NCBI RefSeq assembly: GCF_035917975.1
Contig: NZ_CP109130.1
Span: forward strand, 6,386,001 to 6,450,000
Reading direction: 5' to 3'
From: Streptosporangium sp. NBC_01756
GTDB taxonomy: Bacteria > Actinomycetota > Actinomycetes > Streptosporangiales > Streptosporangiaceae
Length of the DNA: 64,000 nt
Both the position numbers and the translations under genes were made by a program. Below, piece after piece: positions 23,965 to 33,421 of this stretch. A model generated the notes under the pieces. That model was not told the DNA's origin. It was given only the letters and a program-made list of their open reading frames with translations, and ran no database searches. Numbering within the stretch: position 1 is the first letter of the stretch; each line of letters starts with the position of its first letter.

Positions 23965-26475
23965 ATGGCCACCCGTACGTCTAAAGGCGCCTCAGGTAAG
24001 ACCTCTGCCAAGAGGTCCTCTGGCCGGTCCGGATCCCCCTCGTCCCGTACGGCTCCCGCCAGGCGGCCCTCCACGCGGACGAAGGCCACGACCTCGGCCC
24101 GCAGGCCCGTCACGCCGAACCAGGACCCGATCGGCTGGGTCTTCACCATGATCGGCAAGCTCTTCATGGGGATCTGGATGCTGCTCGCGGGTGGCATCGG
24201 CAGCGCGGCGCGCGCCCTGGGGCAGAACGCGCGAGAGCTCGACCCCGTGCACCGCCGCGACGGGCTCGGCCTCGCGGTGTTCTCCGGGGCGATCGTGTTG
24301 GCCGCGATGACCTGGCGGGAGAGCACCGGCACGGTCTCCACCGTGGTCAACGCCGTCATGCACGGGGTGTTCGGATCGCTGGCCTGGCTGATCCCCATCC
24401 TGCTGGCCCTGCTGGCCTGGCGGCTGCTGCGTCATCCGGACCAGAACGCCGACACCGGCCGGATGGGCATCGGATGGTCCGCTCTCACTGTCGGGGTCCT
24501 CGGCATCGTGCACGTCGTGCACGACACGCCGTACCCCTCGGGAGGCGGCTCCGACGGGATGGACAACGTGGCGGCCGCCGGCGGCATGATCGGCTTTGTG
24601 ATCTCGGCGCCCCCGGCGAGCATCCTGCCCGCCTTCGTCACCATCCCGCTGCTGCTGATCCTGTCCGGCTTCGGCGTCCTGGTGATCACGGCCACGCCGG
24701 TTCACCGGATCCCGGAGCGGCTGTCCGAGATCAAGCACATGCTCTTCAACAAGGACGTTCCGCCCCGGACCGGTGCGCCCAGGAAGCGGTCTTCGCGCAA
24801 GAAGCCGGACGAGGGGGCCGAGACCGGCGACAACGTCAAGCCCTACGACACGCCGGTCGTCACCGAACCCCGGAACAGACCGCTCGCCGACCACTCTCCG
24901 GAGATCGTGCCGGGGCTGGTGGAGGAGGAGGCTCCGGCCCGCCCGGTCGAGGCGCCCGAGCCGACTCCGGCGCCGCGCAAGGTGGAGCAGCTCGTGCTCT
25001 CCTCGCAGGACGGCCCGTACACCCTGCCGGACACGCAGCTCCTGCGTCCGGGCAGCGCGCCGAAACCGCAGACCAAGGCCAACACCGTCGTGGTCAACGC
25101 GCTGACCAGTGTGATGGAGCAGTTCGCCATCGACGCCCAGGTGATCGGGTTCACCCGCGGGCCGACCGTGACGCGCTACGAGATCGAGCTGGGCCCGGCC
25201 GTCAAAGTCGAGAAGGTCACCGCGCTCACCAAGAACATCGCCTACGCGGTCAAGTCGGTGGACGTCCGGATCCTGAGCCCGATCCCCGGAAAGTCGGCCA
25301 TCGGCGTCGAGATCCCGAACACCGACAAGGACCTCGTCTCACTCGGCGACATCCTGCGCTCCCAGGTGGCCCAGGCCGACCAGCACCCGATGATCGTCGG
25401 TCTGGGCAAGGACGTCGAAGGCCGCACCATCGTGGCCAACCTGGCCAAGATGCCGCATCTGCTCATCGCGGGTGCCACCGGCGCGGGCAAGTCGGTCTGC
25501 GTCAACGGGCTCATCTCCTCGATTCTGATGCGCGCCACCCCGGACGAGGTGCGCATGGTGCTGGTCGACCCCAAGCGGGTCGAGCTCAGCATCTACGAGG
25601 GCATCCCGCACCTCATCACACCGATCATCACCAACCCCAAGAAGGCCGCCGAGGCGCTGGAATGGGTGGTGGGTGAGATGGACCGCCGCTACGACGACCT
25701 GGCCGCCAGCGGCTTCCGGCACGTCGACGACTTCAACAAGGCGGTGCGCGCGGGCAAGCTCGTGCCGCCGCCGGGCAGCGAGCGGGTCTACCAGCCCTAC
25801 CCCTACCTCCTGGTGATCGTGGACGAGCTCGCCGACCTGATGATGGTCGCCCCGCGCGACGTCGAGGACTCCATCGTCCGCATCACCCAGCTCGCCCGTG
25901 CGGCCGGCATCCACCTGGTGATCGCCACGCAGCGGCCGTCGGTGGACGTCGTCACCGGCCTGATCAAGGCCAATGTGCCCTCCCGGCTCGCGTTCGCCAC
26001 CTCCTCCCTGGCCGACTCCAGGGTCATCCTGGACCAGCCCGGCGCCGAGAAGCTGGTCGGCCAGGGTGACGCGCTGTTCCTGCCGATGGGGGCGAGCAAA
26101 CCCATGCGGCTGCAGAACGCCTTCGTCTCCGAAAAGGAGATCGGCGAGATCGTCACGCACTGCAAGACCCAGATGGCGGCCGAGTACCGCTCCGACATCG
26201 CGGCCGTGTCCGCCGTCAAAAAGGAGATCGACGAGGACATCGGCGACGACCTCGACCTGCTGGTCCAGGCGGCCGAGCTGATCGTGACCACCCAGTTCGG
26301 CTCCACTTCGATGCTCCAGCGCAAGCTGCGGGTCGGCTTCGCCAAGGCGGGCCGCCTGATGGATCTGCTGGAGAGCCGGAACGTGGTCGGGCCGAGTGAG
26401 GGGTCGAAGGCGCGGGAAGTGATGGTCAAACCCGACGAGCTGGCCGGCCTGCTCATCGACCTGCGGGGAGAATGA
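23965..26475 (+). CDS. ftsK: DNA translocase FtsK
   Basis: 836 residues from ATG at 23965; no Shine-Dalgarno, so it may be leaderless or translated from a weak site. Residues 1-45 are basic and Ser/Thr rich. Residues about 50-260 contain four or so membrane helices. An acidic/proline linker follows. The RecA-like motor has Walker A AGATGAGKSVCVNG and Walker B LLVIVDELADLMM. The C-terminal gamma domain (TTQFGSTSMLQRKLRVGFAK) reads KOPS-type polarity sites. It moves chromosomes at division and sporulation septa. In relatives ftsK follows RNase J closely; here the uronate island separates them. Confidence 0.95.
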   Translation: MATRTSKGASGKTSAKRSSGRSGSPSSRTAPARRPSTRTKATTSARRPVTPNQDPIGWVFTMIGKLFMGIWMLLAGGIGSAARALGQNARELDPVHRRDGLGLAVFSGAIVLAAMTWRESTGTVSTVVNAVMHGVFGSLAWLIPILLALLAWRLLRHPDQNADTGRMGIGWSALTVGVLGIVHVVHDTPYPSGGGSDGMDNVAAAGGMIGFVISAPPASILPAFVTIPLLLILSGFGVLVITATPVHRIPERLSEIKHMLFNKDVPPRTGAPRKRSSRKKPDEGAETGDNVKPYDTPVVTEPRNRPLADHSPEIVPGLVEEEAPARPVEAPEPTPAPRKVEQLVLSSQDGPYTLPDTQLLRPGSAPKPQTKANTVVVNALTSVMEQFAIDAQVIGFTRGPTVTRYEIELGPAVKVEKVTALTKNIAYAVKSVDVRILSPIPGKSAIGVEIPNTDKDLVSLGDILRSQVAQADQHPMIVGLGKDVEGRTIVANLAKMPHLLIAGATGAGKSVCVNGLISSILMRATPDEVRMVLVDPKRVELSIYEGIPHLITPIITNPKKAAEALEWVVGEMDRRYDDLAASGFRHVDDFNKAVRAGKLVPPPGSERVYQPYPYLLVIVDELADLMMVAPRDVEDSIVRITQLARAAGIHLVIATQRPSVDVVTGLIKANVPSRLAFATSSLADSRVILDQPGAEKLVGQGDALFLPMGASKPMRLQNAFVSEKEIGEIVTHCKTQMAAEYRSDIAAVSAVKKEIDEDIGDDLDLLVQAAELIVTTQFGSTSMLQRKLRVGFAKAGRLMDLLESRNVVGPSEGSKAREVMVKPDELAGLLIDLRGE

Positions 26476-26579
26476 CCCTCTGACCTGCGCAAAGAATGAC
26501 CCCCCGCAGTACGCCTCCCATCCGGTTACTGATTGAATAGGACTCACTACGCAGCGTCGGGGGCTGAGGGGCGTGCGCT

Positions 26580-27338
26580 ATGAGTATTGGCAGCAACCTG
26601 GCAGAGGCACGTCGGGCGGCGGGTCTGACGGTCGGCCAGCTGAGCGCGCGTACGCGCGTTCGAGAGGCGTTGATCCACGGGATCGAACGGGATGACTTCT
26701 CCCAGTGCGGAGGAGACTTCTACGCGCGGGGACACGTCCGCAACATCGCCAAGGTCGTCGGGCTGGATCCCGAGGCCATGGTGCACGAATACGACGAACT
26801 CCATGGCGGCGTGCCGCTGCCGGTGCGGGCGGCCAGCGTGTTCCAGGCCGACACGCCCATCAAGATCCGGGAAAGCCGTTCGCCCAACTGGACGACCGCC
26901 ATGGCGGTCGCACTGGCGATCGTCGTGGTGTTCGGCGTGGTGAAGATGATGGGCGGGGGCGGTGACGACACGCCCGCGACGGTGGCTCATCCGGCCTCGG
27001 CGCCGGCCGTTCCGCCGCCGGCCGCGGCGGTCGACGCGTTCGGCCGGCCCAAGGTGCCGCCGGTCGCCGGCAAGCGGGTCGGGCCGGTCGTCCTCCAGGT
27101 CAAGGCGGTCCGTCCGGCCTGGCTCGACGTGCGAGAGACCGGGGGGCGCAAACTCTTCTCCGGGATGATGGAGGAGGGGAAGACCTCCGTCTGGAAGACG
27201 AAGAAGGGGGTGAAGGTCACCTTCGGCGACGGGGGGGCCTTCCGGCTCCGGGTGAACGGCAAGAACCTCGGAACCCCCGGTCCTTCCGGGGAGGTTCTCA
27301 CCCGCTCCTACGGGGCGTCCGCGCCCGAACCGGGTTAG
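26580..27338 (+). CDS. RodZ-like HTH and DUF4115 membrane protein
   Basis: 252 residues from ATG at 26580. Residues 1-70 are an HTH_25 domain (IGSNLAEARRAAGLTVGQLS), residues about 104-124 a single membrane helix (NWTTAMAVALAIVVVFGVVK), then an Ala/Pro linker and a beta-rich extracytoplasmic domain (VRPAWLDVRETGGRKLFSGM). This is the RodZ layout: the HTH contacts MreB-like cytoskeleton in rods. In Actinobacteria the gene between ftsK and rimO or pgsA is conserved, and its role is not settled. Confidence 0.88.
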   Translation: MSIGSNLAEARRAAGLTVGQLSARTRVREALIHGIERDDFSQCGGDFYARGHVRNIAKVVGLDPEAMVHEYDELHGGVPLPVRAASVFQADTPIKIRESRSPNWTTAMAVALAIVVVFGVVKMMGGGGDDTPATVAHPASAPAVPPPAAAVDAFGRPKVPPVAGKRVGPVVLQVKAVRPAWLDVRETGGRKLFSGMMEEGKTSVWKTKKGVKVTFGDGGAFRLRVNGKNLGTPGPSGEVLTRSYGASAPEPG

Positions 27339-27404
27339 CCGGGCGATGTTGAACGGGGGGAGGTGCATCGGTAGTGGCCAACTCCCGATACCGTAGTGTT
27401 CACC

Positions 27405-28814
27405 ATGTCATCCCGCCGAACCGCATCGCTGATCACACTGGGCTGCGCGCGCAACGAGGTCGACTCCGAGGAGCTCGCCGCGCGACTTGAGGCTGCCGGT
27501 TGGCAGGTGGGCGACGACGATCCCGATGTCATCGTCGTCAACACCTGCGGCTTCATCGACTCAGCGAAAAAGGACTCCATCGACACGCTGCTCGCCGCAG
27601 CCGACTCCGGCGCCAAGGTGGTCGCCGCGGGCTGTATGGCCGAGCGTTACGGCGACCAGCTCGCCGACGCGCTGCCCGAAGCGGCGGCTGTCATCTCCTT
27701 CGACGATTACACTCAGATCGGCACGCGTCTGGACGACGTGCTGGCGGGCAGATCGCTCGTCCCGCACAGTCCCCGCGACCGCAGGACCCTGCTCCCCATC
27801 TCTCCGGTCGAGCGTGCCGCCGCCCCCAAGACCAACATCCCCGGCCACGGCGAGCTGCCCGAGGGCGTGGCCCCGGCCAGTGGCCCCCGGCCGCTGCGCA
27901 AGCGACTCGGCGACGGGCCGGTGGCCTCGCTGAAGCTGGCCTCCGGCTGTGACCGGCGCTGCACGTTCTGCGCCATCCCCGCCTTCCGTGGCGCCTACGT
28001 CTCGCGTGATCCCGCCGAGCTGCTCGGCGAGGCCGCCTGGCTGGCCGAGCAGGGGGTCAAGGAGCTCGTGCTGGTCAGCGAGAACTCCACCTCCTACGGC
28101 AAGGACCTCGGCGACCTTCGGGCGCTGGAGAAGCTGCTCCCCTCCCTGGCCGCCGTCGAGGGCATCGAGCGGGTGCGGGTCAGCTACCTGCAGCCCGCCG
28201 AGCTCCGTCCGGGCCTGCTGGAGATGATCGCCTCAACCGAGGGCGTGGCCCCCTACTTCGATCTCTCCTTCCAGCACGCCAGCGGCTCGGTGCTGCGCCG
28301 GATGCGCCGTTTCGGCGACCCCAAGCGCTTCCTCGGCCTGCTGGAGACGGTCCGGGAGACCGCCCCCGAGGCGGGTGTGCGCTCCAACTTCATCGTGGGC
28401 TTCCCCGGCGAGACCGAGGAGGAGTTCGGCGAGCTGGTGGCCTTCCTCCAGGAGGCCAGGCTCGACGTGATCGGTGTCTTCGGCTACTCCGACGAGGACG
28501 GCACCGAGGCGGCCGTGCTGCCCGGGAAGTTGGACCAGGAGACCGTCGACGCCCGCGTGAGTGCGCTCACCGAGCTGGCCGAGGAGCTCATGGCCCAGCG
28601 GGCCGAGGAGCGGATCGGCACCGAGGTGGACGTCCTCATCGAGGAGGATCTCGGTGACGGCGGCTATGAGGGCCGCGCGGCCCACCAGGGGCCGGAGGTC
28701 GACGGTTCTGTCACGGTCCAGGGCATCGGCCTGGTCCCCGGTCAGATCGTCCGGGCCATCGTGGTCGACTCCGAAGGGGTCGACCTGATCGCCCGCATCA
28801 AGGCGGCACCATGA
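27405..28814 (+). CDS. rimO: Ribosomal protein uS12 methylthiotransferase
   Basis: 469 residues from ATG at 27405; a TACCGT block just upstream suggests a leaderless or short-leader transcript. N-terminal UPF0004 domain with three Fe-S cysteines ([33 protein letters not shown]), radical SAM site [17 protein letters not shown] and a C-terminal TRAM domain. RimO methylthiolates an aspartate of ribosomal protein S12. It is distinguished from MiaB (also present at 60673) by the GCxRNxVDSE start. The stop is followed by pgsA after 25 bases. Confidence 0.94.
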   Translation: MSSRRTASLITLGCARNEVDSEELAARLEAAGWQVGDDDPDVIVVNTCGFIDSAKKDSIDTLLAAADSGAKVVAAGCMAERYGDQLADALPEAAAVISFDDYTQIGTRLDDVLAGRSLVPHSPRDRRTLLPISPVERAAAPKTNIPGHGELPEGVAPASGPRPLRKRLGDGPVASLKLASGCDRRCTFCAIPAFRGAYVSRDPAELLGEAAWLAEQGVKELVLVSENSTSYGKDLGDLRALEKLLPSLAAVEGIERVRVSYLQPAELRPGLLEMIASTEGVAPYFDLSFQHASGSVLRRMRRFGDPKRFLGLLETVRETAPEAGVRSNFIVGFPGETEEEFGELVAFLQEARLDVIGVFGYSDEDGTEAAVLPGKLDQETVDARVSALTELAEELMAQRAEERIGTEVDVLIEEDLGDGGYEGRAAHQGPEVDGSVTVQGIGLVPGQIVRAIVVDSEGVDLIARIKAAP

Positions 28815-28839
28815 ACGCGCCGCCGGGCCGGGAGAGCGT

Positions 28840-29445
28840 ATGACCAACACGCCAGAGACCGGCACCGACCCGACCGAGGCGGCTGCGCACCCCAAGGTGA
28901 GTGTGTGGAACATCGCCAACGTCGTCACGGTGATACGACTGGCGATGGTTCCGTTCTTCGCGGTCTGCCTCTTCCTGCCGGGTTCCGGCTGGCGGGTCGC
29001 CGCCCTGGTGGTCTTCCTGGTGGCCTCGCTCACCGACCTGCTCGACGGTGAGCTGGCCCGCCGTTACGGGCTGGTCACCGACTTCGGGAAGATCGCTGAT
29101 CCGATCGCGGACAAGGCGCTGATCGGCGCGGCACTGATCAGTCTCTCGGCCTTGGACGAGCTGTCCTGGTGGATCACCGTCGTGATCCTCGGCAGGGAGG
29201 TGGGGGTCACCCTCCTGCGCTTTGCGGTCATCAGGCACGGTGTCATCCCCGCCAGTTACGGCGGCAAGGTGAAGACCGTCCTGCAGATCGCGGCGATCGT
29301 CTCCTACATGTGGCCGGGGGTGCCCGAGCCGATCCGCTGGGCCGTGATGGGCGCCGCCACTGTCGTGACCGTGGCCACCGGGCTCGATTACGTGGTCCGC
29401 GCGCTCAAGCTGCGGCAGGTGGCGAAACGGGCGCGCGCCCAATGA
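28840..29445 (+). CDS. pgsA: CDP-diacylglycerol glycerol-3-phosphate 3-phosphatidyltransferase
   Basis: 201 residues from ATG at 28840, with GGGAGAG upstream. A polytopic membrane enzyme carrying the CDP-alcohol phosphotransferase signature DLLDGELARRYGLVTDFGKI followed by ADPIADK, where the aspartates bind metal. It makes phosphatidylglycerophosphate, the precursor of phosphatidylglycerol and cardiolipin. The stop overlaps the cinA start (ATGA), so the pair is translationally coupled. Confidence 0.92.
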   Translation: MTNTPETGTDPTEAAAHPKVSVWNIANVVTVIRLAMVPFFAVCLFLPGSGWRVAALVVFLVASLTDLLDGELARRYGLVTDFGKIADPIADKALIGAALISLSALDELSWWITVVILGREVGVTLLRFAVIRHGVIPASYGGKVKTVLQIAAIVSYMWPGVPEPIRWAVMGAATVVTVATGLDYVVRALKLRQVAKRARAQ

Positions 29446-29945
29446 GTCACCGTCTGCTGGCCGCCACCACCGTGCTCTCGCTGCTCGTCCGCCGGGGCGA
29501 GACGGTCGCGGTCGCCGAGTCCCTGACGGCCGGACTGATCGGCGCGGCGCTCACCGGCCCCTCCGGCGCGTCGGCGGCCTTCGTGGGCGGAGTCATCTCC
29601 TATGCCACCGAGCTCAAGCACCGCCTGCTGGGGGTTCCAGCGGAGCTGCTGGAGCGTGAGGGAGCCGTGCATCCACAGGTCGCGGCGGCGATGGCGACCG
29701 GCGTGCGCGAGCTCACCGGCTCCACCTATGGCCTGTCCGCAACCGGGGTGGCCGGCCCGGACCCGCAGGACGGCAGACCGGTGGGCACCGTGCATCTGGC
29801 CGTTAGTGGTCCCGATGGGCGGGTATGGCACCGGGATGTCCTTCTTGTCGGAACGCGCGAGGAGATCCGGCAGGCGACGGTGAATGAGGCCGTGGACCTA
29901 CTTCAAGGTGTGCTGGAGGCGAACGTGGGGGAACATTTCGGGTGA
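29442..29945 (+). CDS. cinA: CinA C-terminal type nicotinamide-nucleotide amidase (PncC)
   Basis: 167 residues from ATG at 29442, overlapping pgsA by four bases. Only the C-terminal CinA domain is present: GETVAVAESLTAGLIGAALT with the catalytic serine, VGGVISYATELKHRLLGVP and GLSATGVAGPDPQDGRPVGT. It deamidates NMN to NaMN for NAD recycling. The stand-alone domain after pgsA is normal for Actinobacteria. Confidence 0.92.
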   Translation: MSHRLLAATTVLSLLVRRGETVAVAESLTAGLIGAALTGPSGASAAFVGGVISYATELKHRLLGVPAELLEREGAVHPQVAAAMATGVRELTGSTYGLSATGVAGPDPQDGRPVGTVHLAVSGPDGRVWHRDVLLVGTREEIRQATVNEAVDLLQGVLEANVGEHFG

Positions 29946-30152
29946 TTACTGTGTTACGTCCCCAGCGAACATGCTCACCACGGTCTGCCGCGGTGTCGGT
30001 GGATACGGGTACGGTGGAGATGTGAGTGAGGTAAAGGTCAAGCGATGATGACGGCGAGGAGTATGTACCAAGGGTCGCGTTCAAAGAACGGGCAGCACGA
30101 ACCGATCGCGCGGAGTGTCGCGAAGACACCCGCACCGGGGAGGGAGCGACAG

Positions 30153-30512
30153 ATGGTCCTGCTGCGTCAGCTGCTCGGCGACGTGTTGCGGCGGCTGCGG
30201 GTGCGGCAGAGTCGCACCTTGCGTGAGGTGTCCACACTTGCCCGTGTCTCTCTCGGATATCTGTCCGAGGTGGAGCGCGGTCAGAAGGAGGCCTCTTCCG
30301 AGCTACTCGCGTCAATCTGCGGCGCCCTTGGCGTGCCGCTTTCACAGGTGCTCCGCGAAGTGTCCGACCAGTTCGCACTGGCCGAGCTTCAGCACGCCCC
30401 GGTGCTCTCCGGCGATGTCCCCGAGCGGGAGCGTCTGCCGATCGCCGAGACCGTGCCCAGTGCCATTGCAGATTCCGTGTTCCCAGAGGTCAACGATATG
30501 GTCGCCGCCTGA
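30153..30512 (+). CDS. clgR: ClgR-type XRE regulator of Clp protease genes
   Basis: 119 residues from ATG at 30153, with GGGAGGGAGCG upstream; the frame is open further upstream (ATG 30045) but that part is not conserved in character. The HTH ([40 protein letters not shown]) is typical of ClgR/PopR, which activates clpP, clpC and lon genes. The C-terminus ends MVAA, a two-alanine degron like that through which ClpP destroys ClgR. Its position after pgsA and cinA is the conserved one. A gene for a PspA-like protein, usual next in mycobacteria, is absent. Confidence 0.9.
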   Translation: MVLLRQLLGDVLRRLRVRQSRTLREVSTLARVSLGYLSEVERGQKEASSELLASICGALGVPLSQVLREVSDQFALAELQHAPVLSGDVPERERLPIAETVPSAIADSVFPEVNDMVAA

Positions 30513-30516
30513 CCGC

Positions 30517-31299
30517 CTAATCGGCCGGCTGACAGTGACGGCACCAGAAGATCAGCCGTTCCTGCGACTGTGCCCCCATCTCTCCACGACTGACCCGATG
30601 CCCGCAGCGTAGGCACGGTCTTCCCGCCCTGCCATAGACCCAGGTGCCCCGCCCCGGACGGAGATCACCGGTTGTCGTCCTGCTGCTGCGCTCTCTGTTG
30701 GCGTGCAGCAGTTTCTGCGCGAGCCGCACCACCGCTCCCATGTCCTCGACCGCTTCCACGGGCCGCCACGGCGAGATCTTCGCGAGAAACAACGTCTCGG
30801 CCCGATAGACGGTGCCGAGGCCGGCCAGGTTGCGCTGGTCGAGCAGCGCCTCCCCGACGGTCAGCCCGGGTCTTTCCGCCAGACGCCGTACGGCCTCCAC
30901 CGGATCCCAGTCGGGTCCGAGCGGGTCGGGGCCGAGATGCCCGACCAGCCGATCCTCCTCAGCCGTCGCCACCAGGTCGACCACGCCCAGCCGTACTCCC
31001 ACCGCCTGCCATTCGTCATTGGCCAGCACCAGGCGCACCACGTCGCCCGGGGGCAGTGGGCGGCCGGCGGGGGCGATCTGCCAGCTCCCCTCCATCCGCA
31101 GGTGCGTGTGGAGGGTCAGAGCGCCTTCGATCCGGGTGAGCAGGTGTTTGCCGCGCGAAACGGTCTCCAGCACGGCCCGGTCGGTGAGGTCGGCGGTGGC
31201 ATGACGCGGCACCCGGAAGTCGGAACGCGTCAGCGGCCGGCCGTCCAGCGCCTGGCCGAGCCGCCTCGCGGTGCGGTAGACGACGTCGCCCTCGGGCAC
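30517..31299 (-). CDS. nei2: Endonuclease VIII-like DNA glycosylase (Nei2)
   Basis: 260 residues. The start is GTG at 31299 because catalysis requires Pro-2 and Glu-3 immediately after Met (PEGDVVYRTARRL). The H2TH domain contains VGEALLDQRNLAGLGTVYRA. A C-terminal zinc finger has CLRC and CRHC pairs. It removes oxidised pyrimidines in base-excision repair. It is convergent with clgR (stop codons four bases apart) and follows the Rrf2 regulator by 10 bases, forming an rrf2-nei2 operon. Confidence 0.92.
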   Translation of the reverse strand: MPEGDVVYRTARRLGQALDGRPLTRSDFRVPRHATADLTDRAVLETVSRGKHLLTRIEGALTLHTHLRMEGSWQIAPAGRPLPPGDVVRLVLANDEWQAVGVRLGVVDLVATAEEDRLVGHLGPDPLGPDWDPVEAVRRLAERPGLTVGEALLDQRNLAGLGTVYRAETLFLAKISPWRPVEAVEDMGAVVRLAQKLLHANRERSSRTTTGDLRPGRGTWVYGRAGRPCLRCGHRVSRGEMGAQSQERLIFWCRHCQPAD

Positions 31300-31309
31300 G
31301 AGATCCCGA

Positions 31310-31759
31310 TCAGTCCCATGCGGCGGGATCGGCGGCGAGCTGGCGGACACGCTCCGGCAGCGTTCCGGTGGCTACGCCGGCCAGCGTGACCTCCTCCAGG
31401 ATCGCCCGCTCGCTGGCCCGCAGTGCGATCCAGACCTGCTGCAACGACTCCGCGGGTCCCCGGTAGCCGACGTGCTCGGGCCGTTCGCCCCGCACATTGG
31501 CCAGCGGGCCGTCCACGGCCCGGATCACATCGGCCAGGGTGATCTCAGTGGCGGGACGGGCCAGAACGTAGCCGCCCTCGGGGCCGCGCTGGCCGCGGAC
31601 CAGGCCGGCCCGGCGCATCTGCAGGAGGATGTTCTCCAGGTATTTGGGAGGCATGTCCTGCTCTTTTGCCAGCTCACCCACGGTGGTTGGTCCGTCACCG
31701 GCGGCGGCGAGTTCGGCGGCGGCGCGCAGGGCATAGTCGACACGAGCGGATAGGCGCAT
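31310..31759 (-). CDS. Rrf2-family regulator without Fe-S cysteines
   Basis: 149 residues from ATG at 31759. The Rrf2 wing helix is clear (MRLSARVDYALRAAAELAAA, PPKYLENILLQMRRAGLVRG, RGPEGGYVLARP). The cluster-binding cysteines of IscR/NsrR are absent; the protein has no cysteine at all. It must therefore sense something other than an Fe-S cluster, or act constitutively. It is co-transcribed with nei2, a repair gene. Confidence 0.9.
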   Translation of the reverse strand: MRLSARVDYALRAAAELAAAGDGPTTVGELAKEQDMPPKYLENILLQMRRAGLVRGQRGPEGGYVLARPATEITLADVIRAVDGPLANVRGERPEHVGYRGPAESLQQVWIALRASERAILEEVTLAGVATGTLPERVRQLAADPAAWD

Positions 31760-31766
31760 GTAGTCG

Positions 31767-31772
31767 ATTATC
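31767..31772 (-). promoter_or_regulatory. GATAAT -10 element of the rrf2-nei2 operon
   Basis: On the minus strand GATAAT lies seven bases before the ATG at 31759. That distance places the transcription start at or next to the start codon, so the mRNA is probably leaderless. No matching -35 was found. Confidence 0.5.
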
Positions 31773-31984
31773 CCGCCTGCTATTGACTGCTTAGGCGTGA
31801 GGTCGCAGGAGAACCGATCGTGTCTGTCGCTCCCCGCCCTCACCGGCGGATCGGCACCGGATCGGTGGACGGAGAGGTTGTCCGGCCGAGACGGGTCCGG
31901 CGGCCGGACAGTACGGCGGGGGCGCCTCCGTGACCCCCTCAACTGCCATGCGCGGGGCTGAACTATCAGGAAGCTTTATTAATG

Positions 31985-31999
31985 AATAGGATCGCTATT
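31985..31999. promoter_or_regulatory. Palindrome AATAG-N5-CTATT before the first ROK gene
   Basis: A perfect 5-base inverted repeat inside a locally AT-rich block, 46 bases before the ROK start codon. It is a candidate autoregulatory operator. The rest of 31773-32044 shows only promoter-like AT-rich DNA. Confidence 0.4.
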
Positions 32000-32044
32000 C
32001 TTGTACGAATGTGAAGCTGACGGGGAAACGGCGGACAAGAGAGC

Positions 32045-33229
32045 ATGCGTATGGAGCGACGTCCTGGCGTGCCCAGGCTGCTGAGGGAGATCAACGACCG
32101 GGCCGCCCTGGAGCTGTTGTTCGACTCGGGACCGCTGACACGGGGCCAGATCGGTGAGCTCACCGGCCTTTCCAAAGTGACGGCGTCGCAGACGCTGGCC
32201 CGGTTGGAGGGGCGCGGGCTGGTCGAGGTGACGGGGGAGCAGGCGGGCGGTAGGGGGCCGAACGCAGCACTTTATGGAATCATCCCGTCCTCTGCTTATG
32301 TAGCGGGTCTGGATGTCGGCCCGGAATTCGTCACCACCGCCATCGCGGACATCCACGGCGAGATCGTCTCCGAGGTGGCGGTCGCACCGAACGGGCACGA
32401 CGACCCGGTCGCCCTCGTGCACAGTGCGGTCGTCAAGGCGTGCCGATCGGCCAAGGTCGCGCTGTCCAAGCTGCGGACGGTCGTGATCGGCACGCCGGGT
32501 GTGGTCGATCCCCGGACCGGGGACGTGCGGTTCTCCTTCGACCTGCCGGGCTGGCACGAGGGCATCCACGAGGCGCTCGCCCGTGACCTGCGCCGCGATG
32601 TAAGGATCGAAAACGATGTGAACCTCGTCGCCGTCGCTGAACGCGCCCTCGGCGCGGCGCGTGGCGTCGACGACTTCGTACTGCTCTGGGTGGGCCGCGG
32701 CATAGGCCTGGGCGTCGTGCTCGGCGGCCGTCTGCACCGCGGCCGGTCCGGCAGCGCGGGTGAGATCGGCTATCTTCCGGTGCCCGGTGTGCCGCTGGCC
32801 GCGGACGTGCGGGCGGTGCCCGGGCGGCTGCCTTCGCTGGCCGGCGGTCTGCAGTCACTGGTCAGTGCCGAAGCGGTCACCGAACTCGCCGCCACCTACG
32901 GCTTCGGGGGAGCCGGTTCCGCCGAGTGCGTGGCGGCGGTCGTGGCGGCGGGGAAGCGTGGCGAGCCGCTGCTGGACGAGATCGCCGGGCGGCTGGCGCT
33001 GGGCGTGGCGTCGGTCTCCGTCGTGCTCGACCCCGGGCTCGTGGTGCTGGCCGGCGAGATCAGCCAGGCGGGCGGCGGCGCGCTGACCTCCAGGATCGAG
33101 GAGGCGGTGGCCCGGATCTGCCCGGTCCGCCCCCAGGTGGTGGTCAGCGAGGTGGAGGGGAACCCGGTGCTGCGCGGTGCCGTGCTCGCCGCCCTGGATC
33201 AGGCGCGGGAGGAGATCTTCGCGTCCTGA
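32045..33229 (+). CDS. ROK-family transcriptional repressor (first of two paralogs)
   Basis: 394 residues from ATG at 32045, AAGAGAG upstream. Residues about 15-75 form a MarR-like winged helix (GPLTRGQIGELTGLSKVTAS). The ROK domain follows (GTPGVVDPRTGDVRFSFDLP, IENDVNLVAVAERALG). The kinase ATP loop DxGxT is replaced by DVGPE and the ROK zinc motif CxCGxxGC is absent after HRGRSGSAGEIGY, so it is a sugar-sensing regulator, not a kinase. It closely resembles the second ROK protein (38432-39601). The nagZ/ABC operon lies between the two and is the likely target. Confidence 0.9.
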   Translation: MRMERRPGVPRLLREINDRAALELLFDSGPLTRGQIGELTGLSKVTASQTLARLEGRGLVEVTGEQAGGRGPNAALYGIIPSSAYVAGLDVGPEFVTTAIADIHGEIVSEVAVAPNGHDDPVALVHSAVVKACRSAKVALSKLRTVVIGTPGVVDPRTGDVRFSFDLPGWHEGIHEALARDLRRDVRIENDVNLVAVAERALGAARGVDDFVLLWVGRGIGLGVVLGGRLHRGRSGSAGEIGYLPVPGVPLAADVRAVPGRLPSLAGGLQSLVSAEAVTELAATYGFGGAGSAECVAAVVAAGKRGEPLLDEIAGRLALGVASVSVVLDPGLVVLAGEISQAGGGALTSRIEEAVARICPVRPQVVVSEVEGNPVLRGAVLAALDQAREEIFAS

Positions 33230-33231
33230 GG

Positions 33232-33397
33232 GACCTGGCCGCGGATGTGGGTAGTCGGGCGGGGCGTCCCGACGGGTTCTGTGCGGCTTGCGTCGCTCGC
33301 CTGCGGCCAGTGGAGACCTGGCCGCGGAGGTGGACGGTTGGGCGGAGCGTCCCGACGTGTTCCGTACGGTTTGTGCCGCTCGCCTGCGGTCAGCGGA
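33232..33397. repeat. Two 83-bp tandem copies beside nagZ
   Basis: 33232-33314 and 33315-33397 both begin GACCTGGCCGCGGA and end with CGCTCGCCTGCGGYCAG plus YGGA. A third copy starts (GACCTTTG) at 33398. They separate the convergent ROK and nagZ genes. Confidence 0.85.
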
Positions 33398-33421
33398 GAC
33401 CTTTGTGGTGCCGGAGCCGCT

